Positions 49,540 to 60,560 of a DNA stretch of 64,000 nt are shown here, in pieces (position 1 is the stretch's first letter; every line of letters begins with the position of its first letter). The stretch is from Enterococcus larvae (GTDB lineage Bacteria > Bacillota > Bacilli > Lactobacillales > Enterococcaceae): contig NZ_JAEDXU010000001.1 in NCBI RefSeq assembly GCF_017830045.1, positions 682,001 through 746,000 on the forward strand. The letters run 5' to 3'. Made by a program: the position numbers and the translations under genes. The notes under the pieces were generated by a model that saw only the letters and a list, made by a program, of their open reading frames with translations, ran no database searches and was not told the DNA's origin.

Positions 49540-52389
49540 CTAAGAGACAGTTACTGGTGCTGCAGCCGCAAAGCCTGTCACACCATTCGCAGCATATAAA
49601 TAAGTATGAACATTATACTTACCTTTATTGTTTCCGTGGTTTTTGATATTCACGGTTACTTTATACGTACCGTCCGATTGTCTCACTGCTTCGTACCACT
49701 TCATATCAGATTGATTGCTCTTACTCCATACAGGAACAAGGATTTTACTGAAACCTGATTTGCTGCTGCCTTTAACGGTTACAGTGAAAGTGCCGGCTGA
49801 TTTATTGAAGGCACCAGTTGAAACTGTTGCGGTAGGAGCTGTCACATTGAATGTTGTTGCGGTAACATACTTGTTTGTCCCATTCGATAACTGAGCATAG
49901 ACATGAAGATTGTATTTTCCAGCATCTTTGTGATTGGAGATAGTGATTGGTGCACTATAAGTACCATCACTATTTCTTTTTCCAACATACCATTTAATAT
50001 CATCCTGACCATTTTTGTCAGACCAAACAGGCAGCAAGATTTGTTTTGCTGTACCATATACGCCCATATTTACTGTCAAGACTGCATTATAGGTAGTTTC
50101 TGTACTGTTAGGTGTTACTTTTATCGATCCCGTGATTGCCGGTAAAGAAACCGTTACACCATTAGAAATAGATGCAAATCTAGACAAGCTGTTATTTGTT
50201 TGAGCATAGACATGGACTTTGTAATTTCCAGAATTATATTGATGATTTTTCACATCTACTGTTACTTTATATGTGCCGTTACTCTGTTTAGTCCCTTTAT
50301 ACCATTTGATATCAGATTGATTACTCTTGCTCCAAACAGGAACATTGACCTCTTTTACTCCTGCGGGAGCAGATACATTCACAGTTACATCAAAGGTACC
50401 TTTTGTCTTATTAAAGTCTGTGCTTGTTACTGAAGCCGTCGGTGCGGTTACAGTAAATCTGTCATTCGACATAAACTTTGATGTACCATTCGGCAGCTTG
50501 ATATATGTGTGAACAACATATTCTCCAGCTGTCTTATGATTGTTGATATTCACTGTTGCTGTGTATTTTCCGTTACTTTGTTTTGAAGCAACATACCATC
50601 TGATATCATCCTGTCCGCCTTGACTACTCCACACAGCAAAACTGACTTCCTTCAAGGTTCCATAGACCCCTGTAGCAACATCTGCAGTAAGAGTGTAGGT
50701 AGTTTCCGTTTTCTTTGTATCTGTGATAGTAGTTGAGGAGGTTACCTCTGAAGCTTCTACCTTTTGACTCAGTGCTTTCGCTGCGCTCAGCCCGTTATTC
50801 CCATATAAATAAGAATGGATTGTATACGTTCCAGTATTATAACTGTGATTCTTGATATTCACAGTCGCTTTATAGCTTCCGTCAGATTGTCTTACTGCAT
50901 CATACCAGTAAAGGTCTGACTGATTTTCCTTACTCCAAACCGGCAAGCGGACTTGCTTGATCCCAGAGACACTAGTACCGGTAGTAATTACATCAAAGGT
51001 TCCCTTTGATTTATCATAGTTCACGATTTGAGCATCCATAGTAACGGGAGATATTACAAAGTCATTGCTTCCTATAAATATATTCGAACTGCTGGCAAGC
51101 ATCTGTACATACACATGCGATGTATAGTTGCCTACAGTTTTATGCTTGGAAATATCGATATCGGCAGTCCATGTACCATCACTGTTCAATTTCCCTTCAT
51201 ACCAAACAATATCATCTTGTCCGCCGTTGATTGACCATGTTGGAAAATAGACTTTATAAGGAACATAGCCGCCTGCGCTGACTGTCGCAGTCGCTCTAAA
51301 AGTTGTTTCTGTTCCTGTTGTATCTGCTATAGATGTCGTACCGGTAACAGGAATACTTGGGTCCCATTTGTCTGTCGACTCTTCAGTAAACAATCCAGTA
51401 TAGTCTGTATTCATGTCAAACGCATGAGAGATACCAGGGAAAAAGAAATTCGATGACCACTGCCAAGAACTGTAGTCGCTGTTCCAATTTTGAGAAGCTG
51501 TTGGTGTATACGGATATTGTGCTACCCAGATATTTCCTTTACCAAATGTTGCTGTCTGAAAGTTTCCACCTGCAACATCCAGCCAGCTTCTGGACATATA
51601 ATATGCAACATTATTGTAGCCCAAGCTATTCAAGCGTTGCTTAAATGACATTGTATTTGAATTCAACGAAGAAATGTTCATGGTGCCTTCTTCAATATCA
51701 TTGACCATCACAGTGTCTTTGGAAAGAGAGAGCGATGCTGCTTTACTTACAAAGTAGTTAGCCTCTGCTTGTGCTCCTGCAGCTGTCGTATAGTGACTGT
51801 AATGATAGACAGATACCTTAAGACCTGCAGCCTTTGCATTTGCAATTTGAGATTGTGCAAAAGTGTTAAAGTAAGTAGTTCCTTCTGTAAGCTTAACCAC
51901 TACCCCTTTGACACCATAGGTCTTCATCATTTGATACTGGCTAGTCGTTATGGTGCCATTATGAGAAGATACATCGATAAAGCTCACCTTTGGACGATTC
52001 GCTTCCCCAGCAGTTACTGTATCAATAGCCGATCTTGCCAGACTTCGTGAAGCCACTGACAAATCTGAACGACTGGAAGGCGCCGGCTCTGTATAAGCAT
52101 CCGGATCACTTACCTCTTCTTCTGTTGTTTCTGTGGTTTCTTCAGTTGTTTCCGATTGTGTAGTTTCCTCTTCTGCTGCTTCAGTACCTACAGAGGAACT
52201 ATCCGTATCCACCAGTGACTCTGAACTTGAAATTCCAGTTACCTGCTCATTTATCAACGTATCGTTATACTGACTTTCCCCATTCTGAACTTCTTCATTC
52301 CCCTCTGCTGATACCACCATTATCGGTGCTGCACTAGATATTACTAAGCTTGTGCAAACAACAAAGGAACAAATATTTTTTTTGTTCAT
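49540..52389 (-). CDS. Secreted GH25 muramidase with six GBS-Bsp-like repeats (949 aa)
   Basis: A signal peptide (1-28, ending VVSAEG) is followed by a Thr/Glu-rich linker (30-130). The GH25 lysozyme domain (about 136-325) has FIDVSSHNG, VVKLTEGTTY and MVNDIEEG holding the catalytic acids. Six repeats of about 95 residues follow to the C-terminus, alternating in type: one with GGQDDI-x-WY, the other with NQSD-x-x-WY. These match the GBS Bsp-like repeat, thought to bind the cell surface. There is no LPXTG motif. It probably hydrolyses peptidoglycan while bound to wall polysaccharide, and sits in the middle of that polymer's locus. Confidence 0.92.
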   Translation of the reverse strand: MNKKNICSFVVCTSLVISSAAPIMVVSAEGNEEVQNGESQYNDTLINEQVTGISSSESLVDTDSSSVGTEAAEEETTQSETTEETTETTEEEVSDPDAYTEPAPSSRSDLSVASRSLARSAIDTVTAGEANRPKVSFIDVSSHNGTITTSQYQMMKTYGVKGVVVKLTEGTTYFNTFAQSQIANAKAAGLKVSVYHYSHYTTAAGAQAEANYFVSKAASLSLSKDTVMVNDIEEGTMNISSLNSNTMSFKQRLNSLGYNNVAYYMSRSWLDVAGGNFQTATFGKGNIWVAQYPYTPTASQNWNSDYSSWQWSSNFFFPGISHAFDMNTDYTGLFTEESTDKWDPSIPVTGTTSIADTTGTETTFRATATVSAGGYVPYKVYFPTWSINGGQDDIVWYEGKLNSDGTWTADIDISKHKTVGNYTSHVYVQMLASSSNIFIGSNDFVISPVTMDAQIVNYDKSKGTFDVITTGTSVSGIKQVRLPVWSKENQSDLYWYDAVRQSDGSYKATVNIKNHSYNTGTYTIHSYLYGNNGLSAAKALSQKVEASEVTSSTTITDTKKTETTYTLTADVATGVYGTLKEVSFAVWSSQGGQDDIRWYVASKQSNGKYTATVNINNHKTAGEYVVHTYIKLPNGTSKFMSNDRFTVTAPTASVTSTDFNKTKGTFDVTVNVSAPAGVKEVNVPVWSKSNQSDIKWYKGTKQSNGTYKVTVDVKNHQYNSGNYKVHVYAQTNNSLSRFASISNGVTVSLPAITGSIKVTPNSTETTYNAVLTVNMGVYGTAKQILLPVWSDKNGQDDIKWYVGKRNSDGTYSAPITISNHKDAGKYNLHVYAQLSNGTNKYVTATTFNVTAPTATVSTGAFNKSAGTFTVTVKGSSKSGFSKILVPVWSKSNQSDMKWYEAVRQSDGTYKVTVNIKNHGNNKGKYNVHTYLYAANGVTGFAAAAPVTVS

Positions 52390-52556
52390 AATTAGTATTA
52401 CTCCTCCTAGAATAAATTCCCCAATGTTTCTCTCTATTACTAACCTTACAGTTTCATATTAATAACTACCTATTTATTTTGCCTTAAAACAGAATATCAA
52501 GCAAACACAACTGTTTTATTTAGAAATTACTTGGAGAACCGTTGCTTTCCAAGAAA

Positions 52557-55019
52557 TCAATCACCAATAATCTTGTACACCCTGAACCCATCATCAGAAA
52601 TATACAGGAATTCTACTTCCTTTTCAAACTCAGGAATACTAGCCACATCATTTACTGTAAATATATACTTAACATCCATCAGCTTCAAATCATCCAATGT
52701 GAGATTGACTGAAAACAGATCCGGCCACAATACTTCAAACACACCTTTTTCAGGGTTGTCATTTGAAACAGCATTGATCACGATGTGTGCATAACGATTA
52801 TACGCTTCTTCGTATTTCTTCTCCGTATCAATTTTTTCCCATAAATCCAGATTTGGATAAACATTTGTAGAATTGATTGTCGGTAATCCAAACATCAACA
52901 AGAAATTGTTCATTGGCAAGCCCATGCCCTCAACGATCCACTTTCCTTCATCCTCTTTCTGAATGTTCTTCAGTTCCTTACCAATTTCCATAGTCTCCAC
53001 AGCATCTGTTGACTGCTGAAGAGGATTCACGGATATCCCGCTGATCAAGACAACTGATCCAATCACAACAGCCACGATTTTAGATTTGTTGTTCATGCTG
53101 ATCACAAGGAATCCTGACACGAATGCAACAACAAAAATAATGACAAGTAGCACTGGACTATCAAGAAAAACTTGATATAGTTTTTTATTGATGAACACGG
53201 CAACTGCCGCATAAATCCCAGCTGCAGCAATTCCCCAAATCGGTTTGATCTTAATTTTACTCAACGCCAATACACGCAGAAGTAAAAATATATTGATCAG
53301 CCCGAATGCCAAATACGAACGTCTTGGCTGTGAGCGATTCAGCATTGTCAGCTTTGCAATGATTTCAGGATAACCTAGACACATCCAAATCAAGAAGAAA
53401 ACACTTAGTCCTATAAGAATGATCATTAGGGTGTCCTTTTTTCTAGACTTGAACATGTAAAACAGACTCAGTAAAATCCCCAATGGGAAGAGATCGAAAA
53501 AGAATGCCTGTTCAGAAGCGTTATGAATATCTGTATATTCTCTGAACGGGAAGAATAGATTGGCAAAGCCGCCCCACAAATTCTCCAGCTCAAAACCGCC
53601 GCCTGTAACTAGACGGGAACCTGGATATACAGTGTTCATCACTGCATCGATCGTATCTTTGGATGAATAGAAAATGTATCCTATAGCTGCAGCAAAAATA
53701 ACAGTCATCCAAACGATATTCAATACATCGATCTTCTTAAATTTCAAAATGGACCAGTTCTCTATGATGATCCAAACGGCAAAAGCCAGAATGATATAAG
53801 CCATTGGCACCATCCATGAAGGATAGAAGGTCAAAATGAAATTCCCTGCACAAAGCAAAATCACAACAAAATACCATGCTCGTTTTTTGCTATTATCCGT
53901 TTTGATATACTTGTCTAAGAATAACAGAGACAGCTGCATTGCGATCAGCATCTCTACTAGCCCGTTAATAGCAAACCACCACTGAACGATTGGTGCAAAG
54001 GTAATCAAGATACTCCCCAATACCGCATAAGGCTTATTCCCATTTGTCAGCCACTTCACAAATTCGTAGGTAACTAAGAATAGCACGATCAAACGTCCAT
54101 ACCAGAAAAACGCTAATCCATAGGATGTTCCAAGAAGGACATAACCTAAACTAAACAATCTGAAAATCAGAGTAAGACTAAACGCCGGCTGTCCATAGAC
54201 AATCGATACATCTGTCAAGGTCCCCCGAATAATACTATTCACGGAAGAATAACCGTCATAAAATTGCGACATGGTAAATGGTGTATTTACAGCCCACTCA
54301 TCTGAACGAATTGGACGAAACACCCCGGCTAAAAGGCCGTCATTGTCCATTGAAATATAATTTCCCCAAGAACCGAGCGATGAACCGCTTAGTTCAAATA
54401 GAACAGCCAATGCAATAAGCCCAGCTGCAACCCAATAACGATGACGATCCACCAAGCCATACAATTTCTTAGGCCCCAAAATAAAGTGGGCAAATATAAA
54501 TAAGAAACCTATAGCGAGTAAAAATGCCAGTGTCAAAGTACCTCTTGAAAACAGGATGTTCGGTGTTTCAAGATTGACCTCCTTCACTTCAAAGGTCTGG
54601 CCTTTAGCAGCACCTAGATCAATTCGCAAGTCAGTGACATAGCTGTCAATAGCGAAGGTAAGTGTTTTCCCGCTAAATGTCCTCTGCATAGATTTCTCTT
54701 CTGAAAAATCGCCGCCGTCACTATAATAAATCTTGATATCCACTGGCTGCTCTTCGGCTTCCACGGAAAGCGCCAGCTTTGTTACATAACTATTAACACT
54801 ATGATAAACCATATAGGCATCATCTGTCTGCGAAGTCAGCTTGCCGTCTTTAGAATCAAAGTCTACATACAGAGGTTCTGCATTTTGAATGTCCAACTCC
54901 GGTTTCGTAAAGGAATCGATGATATTTCCAAAACCAATTTGAGAGCCGTAGGCGAAGAAAAGACCTAATAGAACTGAAACCAGCCCAGACACGATCCATT
55001 TTAAACTATTCTTTTTCAT
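52557..55019 (-). CDS. YfhO-family GT-C membrane glycosyltransferase (820 aa)
   Basis: About 12-13 transmembrane helices. An N-terminal helix (LKWIVSGLVSVLLGLFFAYG) and a large first outer domain (residues 35-150) are followed by repeated helices, then a C-terminal outer domain (about 690-820). This layout matches YfhO/YkcB-type GT-C enzymes that move sugars from undecaprenyl phosphate onto extracellular polymers. ATG 55019 follows GGGAGG. With the GtrA-like and GT2 genes upstream it completes a three-part set like CsbB-GtcA-YfhO. Confidence 0.8.
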   Translation of the reverse strand: MKKNSLKWIVSGLVSVLLGLFFAYGSQIGFGNIIDSFTKPELDIQNAEPLYVDFDSKDGKLTSQTDDAYMVYHSVNSYVTKLALSVEAEEQPVDIKIYYSDGGDFSEEKSMQRTFSGKTLTFAIDSYVTDLRIDLGAAKGQTFEVKEVNLETPNILFSRGTLTLAFLLAIGFLFIFAHFILGPKKLYGLVDRHRYWVAAGLIALAVLFELSGSSLGSWGNYISMDNDGLLAGVFRPIRSDEWAVNTPFTMSQFYDGYSSVNSIIRGTLTDVSIVYGQPAFSLTLIFRLFSLGYVLLGTSYGLAFFWYGRLIVLFLVTYEFVKWLTNGNKPYAVLGSILITFAPIVQWWFAINGLVEMLIAMQLSLLFLDKYIKTDNSKKRAWYFVVILLCAGNFILTFYPSWMVPMAYIILAFAVWIIIENWSILKFKKIDVLNIVWMTVIFAAAIGYIFYSSKDTIDAVMNTVYPGSRLVTGGGFELENLWGGFANLFFPFREYTDIHNASEQAFFFDLFPLGILLSLFYMFKSRKKDTLMIILIGLSVFFLIWMCLGYPEIIAKLTMLNRSQPRRSYLAFGLINIFLLLRVLALSKIKIKPIWGIAAAGIYAAVAVFINKKLYQVFLDSPVLLVIIFVVAFVSGFLVISMNNKSKIVAVVIGSVVLISGISVNPLQQSTDAVETMEIGKELKNIQKEDEGKWIVEGMGLPMNNFLLMFGLPTINSTNVYPNLDLWEKIDTEKKYEEAYNRYAHIVINAVSNDNPEKGVFEVLWPDLFSVNLTLDDLKLMDVKYIFTVNDVASIPEFEKEVEFLYISDDGFRVYKIIGD

Positions 55020-55030
55020 CAGTTCCTCCC

Positions 55031-55405
55031 TCATTTTTCCAATAACATATGACGCGCTACAAAATTGAAGACCATGGTTATTCCTGTTGCCAGGAACTTA
55101 GCCAACATGTAGTACATACCCAGCCATTCTATTCCCGCATACATGACTGCTTGATTGATCAATAAGCCTATGACAGCTGTAATTAAAAAAATGGCAACCT
55201 GTCTTTGCACAGATAAGCCTTCCTTTGCCACAAAAACATACTTCATGCTTGCTGCATAGTTAAAAACCAGTGCCAGAAGAAATGCCACTGTTGCTGCTAT
55301 GTAAACATTGACTCCCAATAATGATTTCAATACGAAAAGACTAGCGAAGTCAATCGCTGTGGCAATGATACCTACAATGCCAAATCCTATTATTTTATTC
55401 AACAT
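55031..55405 (-). CDS. GtrA/GtcA-like flippase (124 aa)
   Basis: Four hydrophobic helices in 124 residues, starting MLNKIIGFGIVGIIATAIDF with the family's conserved Asp in helix 1, and NYAASMKYVF in the middle. It is thought to flip undecaprenyl-phosphate-linked sugar. ATG 55405 is preferred because the upstream in-frame part is hydrophilic, unlike the family, and contains the hairpin at 55452-55495. The stop abuts the YfhO-type gene. Confidence 0.85.
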   Translation of the reverse strand: MLNKIIGFGIVGIIATAIDFASLFVLKSLLGVNVYIAATVAFLLALVFNYAASMKYVFVAKEGLSVQRQVAIFLITAVIGLLINQAVMYAGIEWLGMYYMLAKFLATGITMVFNFVARHMLLEK

Positions 55406-55451
55406 ACCTAAACTATTTCCTTTCCAGTAATTCAGCCCCAGATCGACAAAA

Positions 55452-55495
55452 GCAGAAACAGAACACCTTTGTTCAAAGTTCTTTTCTGTTTCTGC
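55452..55495 (-). terminator. Hairpin between the GT2 and GtrA-like genes
   Basis: GCAGAAACAGAA and TTCTGTTTCTGC form a perfect 12-bp stem with a 20-base loop. TTTTGT follows on the minus strand. It may act as a partial terminator that lowers gtrA and yfhO expression. Confidence 0.65.
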
Positions 55496-55532
55496 TCTTG
55501 TTTTCTGTGGATTTGAATTTATGTTGTAAAAA

Positions 55533-56480
55533 TTATTTTTTATACTTTTCCAGCATATTATTACGCCAGTAAATATCATGAAGAGCCAACTCGTAATCTT
55601 TCCGAGAATTATTCACAACAGTATCAAGAATCAATCCGGTAATAAACAACAATAGGCCAACTAACATCAGACCAACTGCTAATACAGCGGAAGGAACTTT
55701 ACTGATGAAGCCCGTACGGATAAATTCGTTGATAACTGGAACCCCCATCAATAGGCTCAGTATCATAAAAATGAATGCTCCCACTGAAAAGAAAAACAAT
55801 GGTTTATAATTTTTGAACATATTCACAATCGTCATGATTACTTTAAAACCGTCTGACACTGTGTTTAGTTTTGATTCGCTGCCCTCTGGACGATCTCTGT
55901 AAACGATTGGGATTTCCTTTAATTTGAATCGTTTATCTAATGCATGGATACTCAATTCCGTTTCAATTTGAAATCCGTTACTCAATACAGGATAGCTTTG
56001 AACAAAGTACTTATTGAAGCCTCTATAGCCTGTCATGATATCTTGAATATTACTGCCATACAACATATTGATAGAATTTCTAACAAGGTTGTTCCCAAAG
56101 TTATGCATCGGTCGTTTATTCTCATTTGTATAAGTTCCGTTAGATAATCTATCTCCGATGACCATATCTGCTTCTCCATTCACAAGTGCTTCAAGAAGGC
56201 TATGGCAAGCTTCTGCCGGATACGTGTCATCCCCATCTACCATCAAATAGTAGTCTGCATCAATATCAAAAAACATTTGTCTTACGACATGCCCTTTCCC
56301 TTGACGTGGTTCTTTTTTTACGATTGCCCCAGCTTCTCTGGCTATTTGATTCGTATTATCTGTTGAGTTATTGTCGTAAACATAAATATCTGCTTCCGGC
56401 AACTCTTTACGAAAATCTTCAATAACCGTTTTAATCGTCAACTCTTCATTATAACAAGGTATCAAAACTGCAACTTTCAT
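55533..56480 (-). CDS. epaI: Undecaprenyl-phosphate glycosyltransferase (GT2, EpaI/CsbB-like)
   Basis: A protein of 315 aa. An N-terminal GT2 domain (VAVLIPCYNEELTIK, DNNSTDNT, LMVDGDDTY) is followed by two transmembrane helices (about 232-255 and 270-295). The form is that of enzymes charging undecaprenyl phosphate with one sugar. ATG 56480 is used; an upstream TTG is in frame but too close to the ribosome site AAGGAG. It lies after rmlD, as epaI does in E. faecalis (from memory). Confidence 0.85.
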   Translation of the reverse strand: MKVAVLIPCYNEELTIKTVIEDFRKELPEADIYVYDNNSTDNTNQIAREAGAIVKKEPRQGKGHVVRQMFFDIDADYYLMVDGDDTYPAEACHSLLEALVNGEADMVIGDRLSNGTYTNENKRPMHNFGNNLVRNSINMLYGSNIQDIMTGYRGFNKYFVQSYPVLSNGFQIETELSIHALDKRFKLKEIPIVYRDRPEGSESKLNTVSDGFKVIMTIVNMFKNYKPLFFFSVGAFIFMILSLLMGVPVINEFIRTGFISKVPSAVLAVGLMLVGLLLFITGLILDTVVNNSRKDYELALHDIYWRNNMLEKYKK

Positions 56481-56558
56481 ATCCTTCTCCTTCAAATTCG
56501 ATGATTTATTTACCCTCTAAAAGAAGACCCTGTGTCAGATACATGATCAATCTTTTGG

Positions 56559-57398
56559 TTAGTTCAAACCAGCCAGCATCTGCTGTAATGCATCCTGCCA
56601 TGTTGGTATAGTGAAACCAAGGGCTTCTGCTTTGCTTAAATCCATAACAGAATATTGAGGTCGTTTTGCCTTCTGCGGAAATTGACTTGAGTCAACAGGT
56701 AGGACTTCAACTGATGTATCCTTCAATATTTCTTTTGCAAATTCATACCAGCTGCAGCTATTTTCATTTGATAAATGATAAATACCGTAATCAGCTTTTT
56801 CTTTGATAACAAATGCCATGAATTCTGCCAATGTTCGGGTCCAAGTAGGACGTCCAAACTGATCATTTACGATAGTCAGCTGATCTCTTGTTTCAGCCAA
56901 TTTTTGCATGGTGAAAACAAAATTGTGCCCATATTTACCAAATACCCATGATGTACGAATAATATAGTACTTACTCATTGTTTCCTGAACGATTTTTTCT
57001 CCAAGCAGTTTTGTTCGACCGTATTCATTTTGCGGATTTGTTTGATCATCTGTTTGGTATACGCCATCTTTTTTCGTTCCATCGAAAACATAGTCAGTAC
57101 TTATGTAAATCAAAACAGCACCAATCTCTTCTGCCGCGGCTGCAACATTTCGTGTCCCGTCAACATTGATCTTCTCATCTAACTCTTTGCCTTCATCTTC
57201 TGCCTTATCCACAGCAGTATATGCTGCACAATGATAAATCACTTCCGGTTTAAGATCAGCAATAAATGCTTTTGTTTCCTCTGCATTTGTGATATCCATT
57301 TCAGCAGCATCTGTTGAAACGTATGACAAGCCCTGTTCGTCCAGTAAATGACGCAGTTCTGTTCCTAGTTGTCCATTTCCACCTGTAATTAGAATCAT
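56559..57398 (-). CDS. rmlD: dTDP-4-dehydrorhamnose reductase
   Basis: A protein of 279 aa. Nucleotide-binding GGNGQLG (6-12), STDYVFDG and the Y-x-x-x-K pair in YGRTKLLGE. It makes dTDP-L-rhamnose, the last step of the pathway. ATG 57398 has GGAGAG upstream; an earlier in-frame start would extend it without support. It is separated from rmlB by 427 bases holding a repeat element. Confidence 0.95.
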   Translation of the reverse strand: MILITGGNGQLGTELRHLLDEQGLSYVSTDAAEMDITNAEETKAFIADLKPEVIYHCAAYTAVDKAEDEGKELDEKINVDGTRNVAAAAEEIGAVLIYISTDYVFDGTKKDGVYQTDDQTNPQNEYGRTKLLGEKIVQETMSKYYIIRTSWVFGKYGHNFVFTMQKLAETRDQLTIVNDQFGRPTWTRTLAEFMAFVIKEKADYGIYHLSNENSCSWYEFAKEILKDTSVEVLPVDSSQFPQKAKRPQYSVMDLSKAEALGFTIPTWQDALQQMLAGLN

Positions 57399-57514
57399 GG
57401 TATTCTCTCCTTCATTCTTGATTGTTTGAATTATCAGTCCTACGTTTTCAAAACGAAGCACTTCTTTTTTATCAGAAATCCAATGAAATCACTTAGAGCT
57501 CTTCAAAAAGAGGT

Positions 57515-57694
57515 CGAGACAGAAGGTCGCTGTGCCAAGAAGCAAGTAAGAAAAAATGACTGTCAGTTGATCGAAAAGAATCGCTTCTTACACATATGAT
57601 CATCGGGCAAACCATTTCTTCATCCACTTGATTTTCTCTCTTATCGACATAAGAATCAAATCAACTTATTTTCGATAATGCAACTTCTGTCTCG
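57515..57694. repeat. Palindromic 180-bp element (EFAR-like)
   Basis: Terminal inverted repeats CGAGACAGAAG (57515-57525) and CTTCTGTCTCG (57684-57694) flank 158 bases containing further arms (GTAAGAA/TTCTTAC and TCTTATCGA-type). Size and ends resemble the miniature repeats described in enterococci; the name is from memory. It lies between rmlB and rmlD and could form an RNA hairpin in the operon mRNA. Confidence 0.7.
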
Positions 57695-57825
57695 CTGTCT
57701 ATTTGCACATAAAACTGCTAGTAAAGTTATAAATCAACAGGTAGATACGTCTACCAGATTCGCTATTGTCAACTGGCGAACCGATTGTCAGCAGTTGTTA
57801 GCGGCAATGCTCAGGCACTTCTCTA

Positions 57826-58983
<1,158 letters not shown>

Positions 58984-59556
58984 TTAAATTTCACCATAAA
59001 CAAATGAATTCTCAGCTTCAAATTCTTTCAGCGTTGGATGCTTCTGATCCTTTTCAGACGTGATGGCTTTTTTGATGTCGATCGGCCAGTCAATGCCCAA
59101 CTCAGGGTCATCAAATGCAATACCGCCATCTGCTTCAGCGCTATAATAGTTATCGCACTTATAAAGGAAGTTCACATCAGGAGTCAAGGTTACAAATCCA
59201 TGGGCATAGCCCTTTGGTACTAACAATTGACGATGATTATGTTCAGACAAAATATAGCCTTCCCATTCGCCATATGTTGGACTGCCTTTTCTGATGTCTA
59301 CGATCACATCAAGTACTGCACCAGTTACTACACGAATCAACTTCGTCTGAGCTGCTTCTCCTTTTTGGAAATGCAGACCTCTTAAAACACCCGCTTCACT
59401 TGAAAGGGAATGATTATCCTGCACGAAATCAAAGTCCAACCCTTGTGCAGCAAATTTTTCTTTTGAATAGCTTTCAGTAAAGAAACCACGATGGTCGCCA
59501 AAAACGTCCATTTCAATAATCTTTACATCTGTTAATTTCGTTTCGATCACTTTCAT
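58984..59556 (-). CDS. rmlC: dTDP-4-dehydrorhamnose 3,5-epimerase
   Basis: A protein of 190 aa, a cupin enzyme. GVLRGLHFQ carries the active-site His, VVTGAVLDVIVDIRKGSPTYG and PKGYAHGF complete the family pattern. It epimerises C3 and C5 of the dTDP-keto sugar. It follows rmlA by 14 bases with AGGAGG before the ATG. Confidence 0.96.
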   Translation of the reverse strand: MKVIETKLTDVKIIEMDVFGDHRGFFTESYSKEKFAAQGLDFDFVQDNHSLSSEAGVLRGLHFQKGEAAQTKLIRVVTGAVLDVIVDIRKGSPTYGEWEGYILSEHNHRQLLVPKGYAHGFVTLTPDVNFLYKCDNYYSAEADGGIAFDDPELGIDWPIDIKKAITSEKDQKHPTLKEFEAENSFVYGEI

Positions 59557-59570
59557 CTATATACCTCCTG

Positions 59571-60437
59571 TTAAGCCTCTGCCAGTCTTAATAAGTATTG
59601 ACCATAACCATTTTTCTTCAACGGCTGAGCAAGCTCAACCAGCTGTTCTTTGGAAATATAGCCCATACGGTACGCAATTTCTTCTAGGCAGGCAACCTTC
59701 AGGTTTTGACGTTTTTCAATTGTTTCAATAAACGTAGATGCTTCTAATAAAGATTCATGTGTTCCAGTATCCAACCAGGCAAATCCTCTGCCCATTACTT
59801 CTACAGATAACTTGTTTCTTTCAAGATACACCTTATTGACATCTGTGATTTCCAGCTCTCCACGATCGGAAGGCTTGATGTTTTTAGCAATATCCACTAC
59901 GTCATTGTCATAGAAATACAGACCAGTGACTGCATAGTTTGATTTTGGTTGTTCAGGTTTTTCTTCAATAGAAAGAGCAGTCATATCGTCATCAAATTCA
60001 ACAACACCAAAACGCTCCGGATCATTCACATGATAGCCGAAAACTGTTGCTCCACTTTCTTTAGAAGCAGCTCTTTGCAGCATTTTAGACAAGCCGCCGC
60101 CATAATAGATATTATCTCCAAGTACCAGACATACACTGTCATCACCAATAAATGATTCGCCGATAATGAATGCTTGCGCCAATCCGTCTGGGCTCTCCTG
60201 AACAGCATATTCGATATGAATGCCCAAATCTGAACCATCACCTAGTAAATTCTCAAATCTTGGTGTATCCTCAGGTGTGGAAATGATCAAGATCTCCTTG
60301 ATTCCTGCCAGCATCAATGTTGACATTGGATAGTAGATCATTGGTTTGTCATAAACTGGCATCAATTGTTTAGATGTCGCTTTTGTCAGCGGATATAATC
60401 TTGTTCCGCTTCCTCCTGCTAAGATAATTCCTTTCAT
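59571..60437 (-). CDS. rmlA: Glucose-1-phosphate thymidylyltransferase
   Basis: A protein of 288 aa. The signature [18 protein letters not shown] starts at residue 8; [10 protein letters not shown] and [12 protein letters not shown] follow. It makes dTDP-glucose, the first step towards dTDP-rhamnose. First of rmlA-C-B-D, with a possible promoter at 60480-60485, so the rhamnose genes may be transcribed apart from the glycosyltransferases upstream. Confidence 0.97.
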   Translation of the reverse strand: MKGIILAGGSGTRLYPLTKATSKQLMPVYDKPMIYYPMSTLMLAGIKEILIISTPEDTPRFENLLGDGSDLGIHIEYAVQESPDGLAQAFIIGESFIGDDSVCLVLGDNIYYGGGLSKMLQRAASKESGATVFGYHVNDPERFGVVEFDDDMTALSIEEKPEQPKSNYAVTGLYFYDNDVVDIAKNIKPSDRGELEITDVNKVYLERNKLSVEVMGRGFAWLDTGTHESLLEASTFIETIEKRQNLKVACLEEIAYRMGYISKEQLVELAQPLKKNGYGQYLLRLAEA

Positions 60438-60479
60438 GGAAAAACTCCTTCATAATTTAATATTTAGTCTTTCTTCTAC

Positions 60480-60485
60480 AGTATA
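60480..60485 (-). promoter_or_regulatory. Candidate -10 of the rml genes
   Basis: TATACT on the minus strand, 43 bases before rmlA. No good -35 at 17 bp (GTTAAT). A second candidate nearby is TGACAA, 16 bp, GATAAT. Confidence 0.35.
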
Positions 60486-60560
60486 CCATCGTACATTATC
60501 TCATTAACCTCTAGACTTGTCATGCATTTTCATGATTTATCACGAAATTGTAAAATAAGT

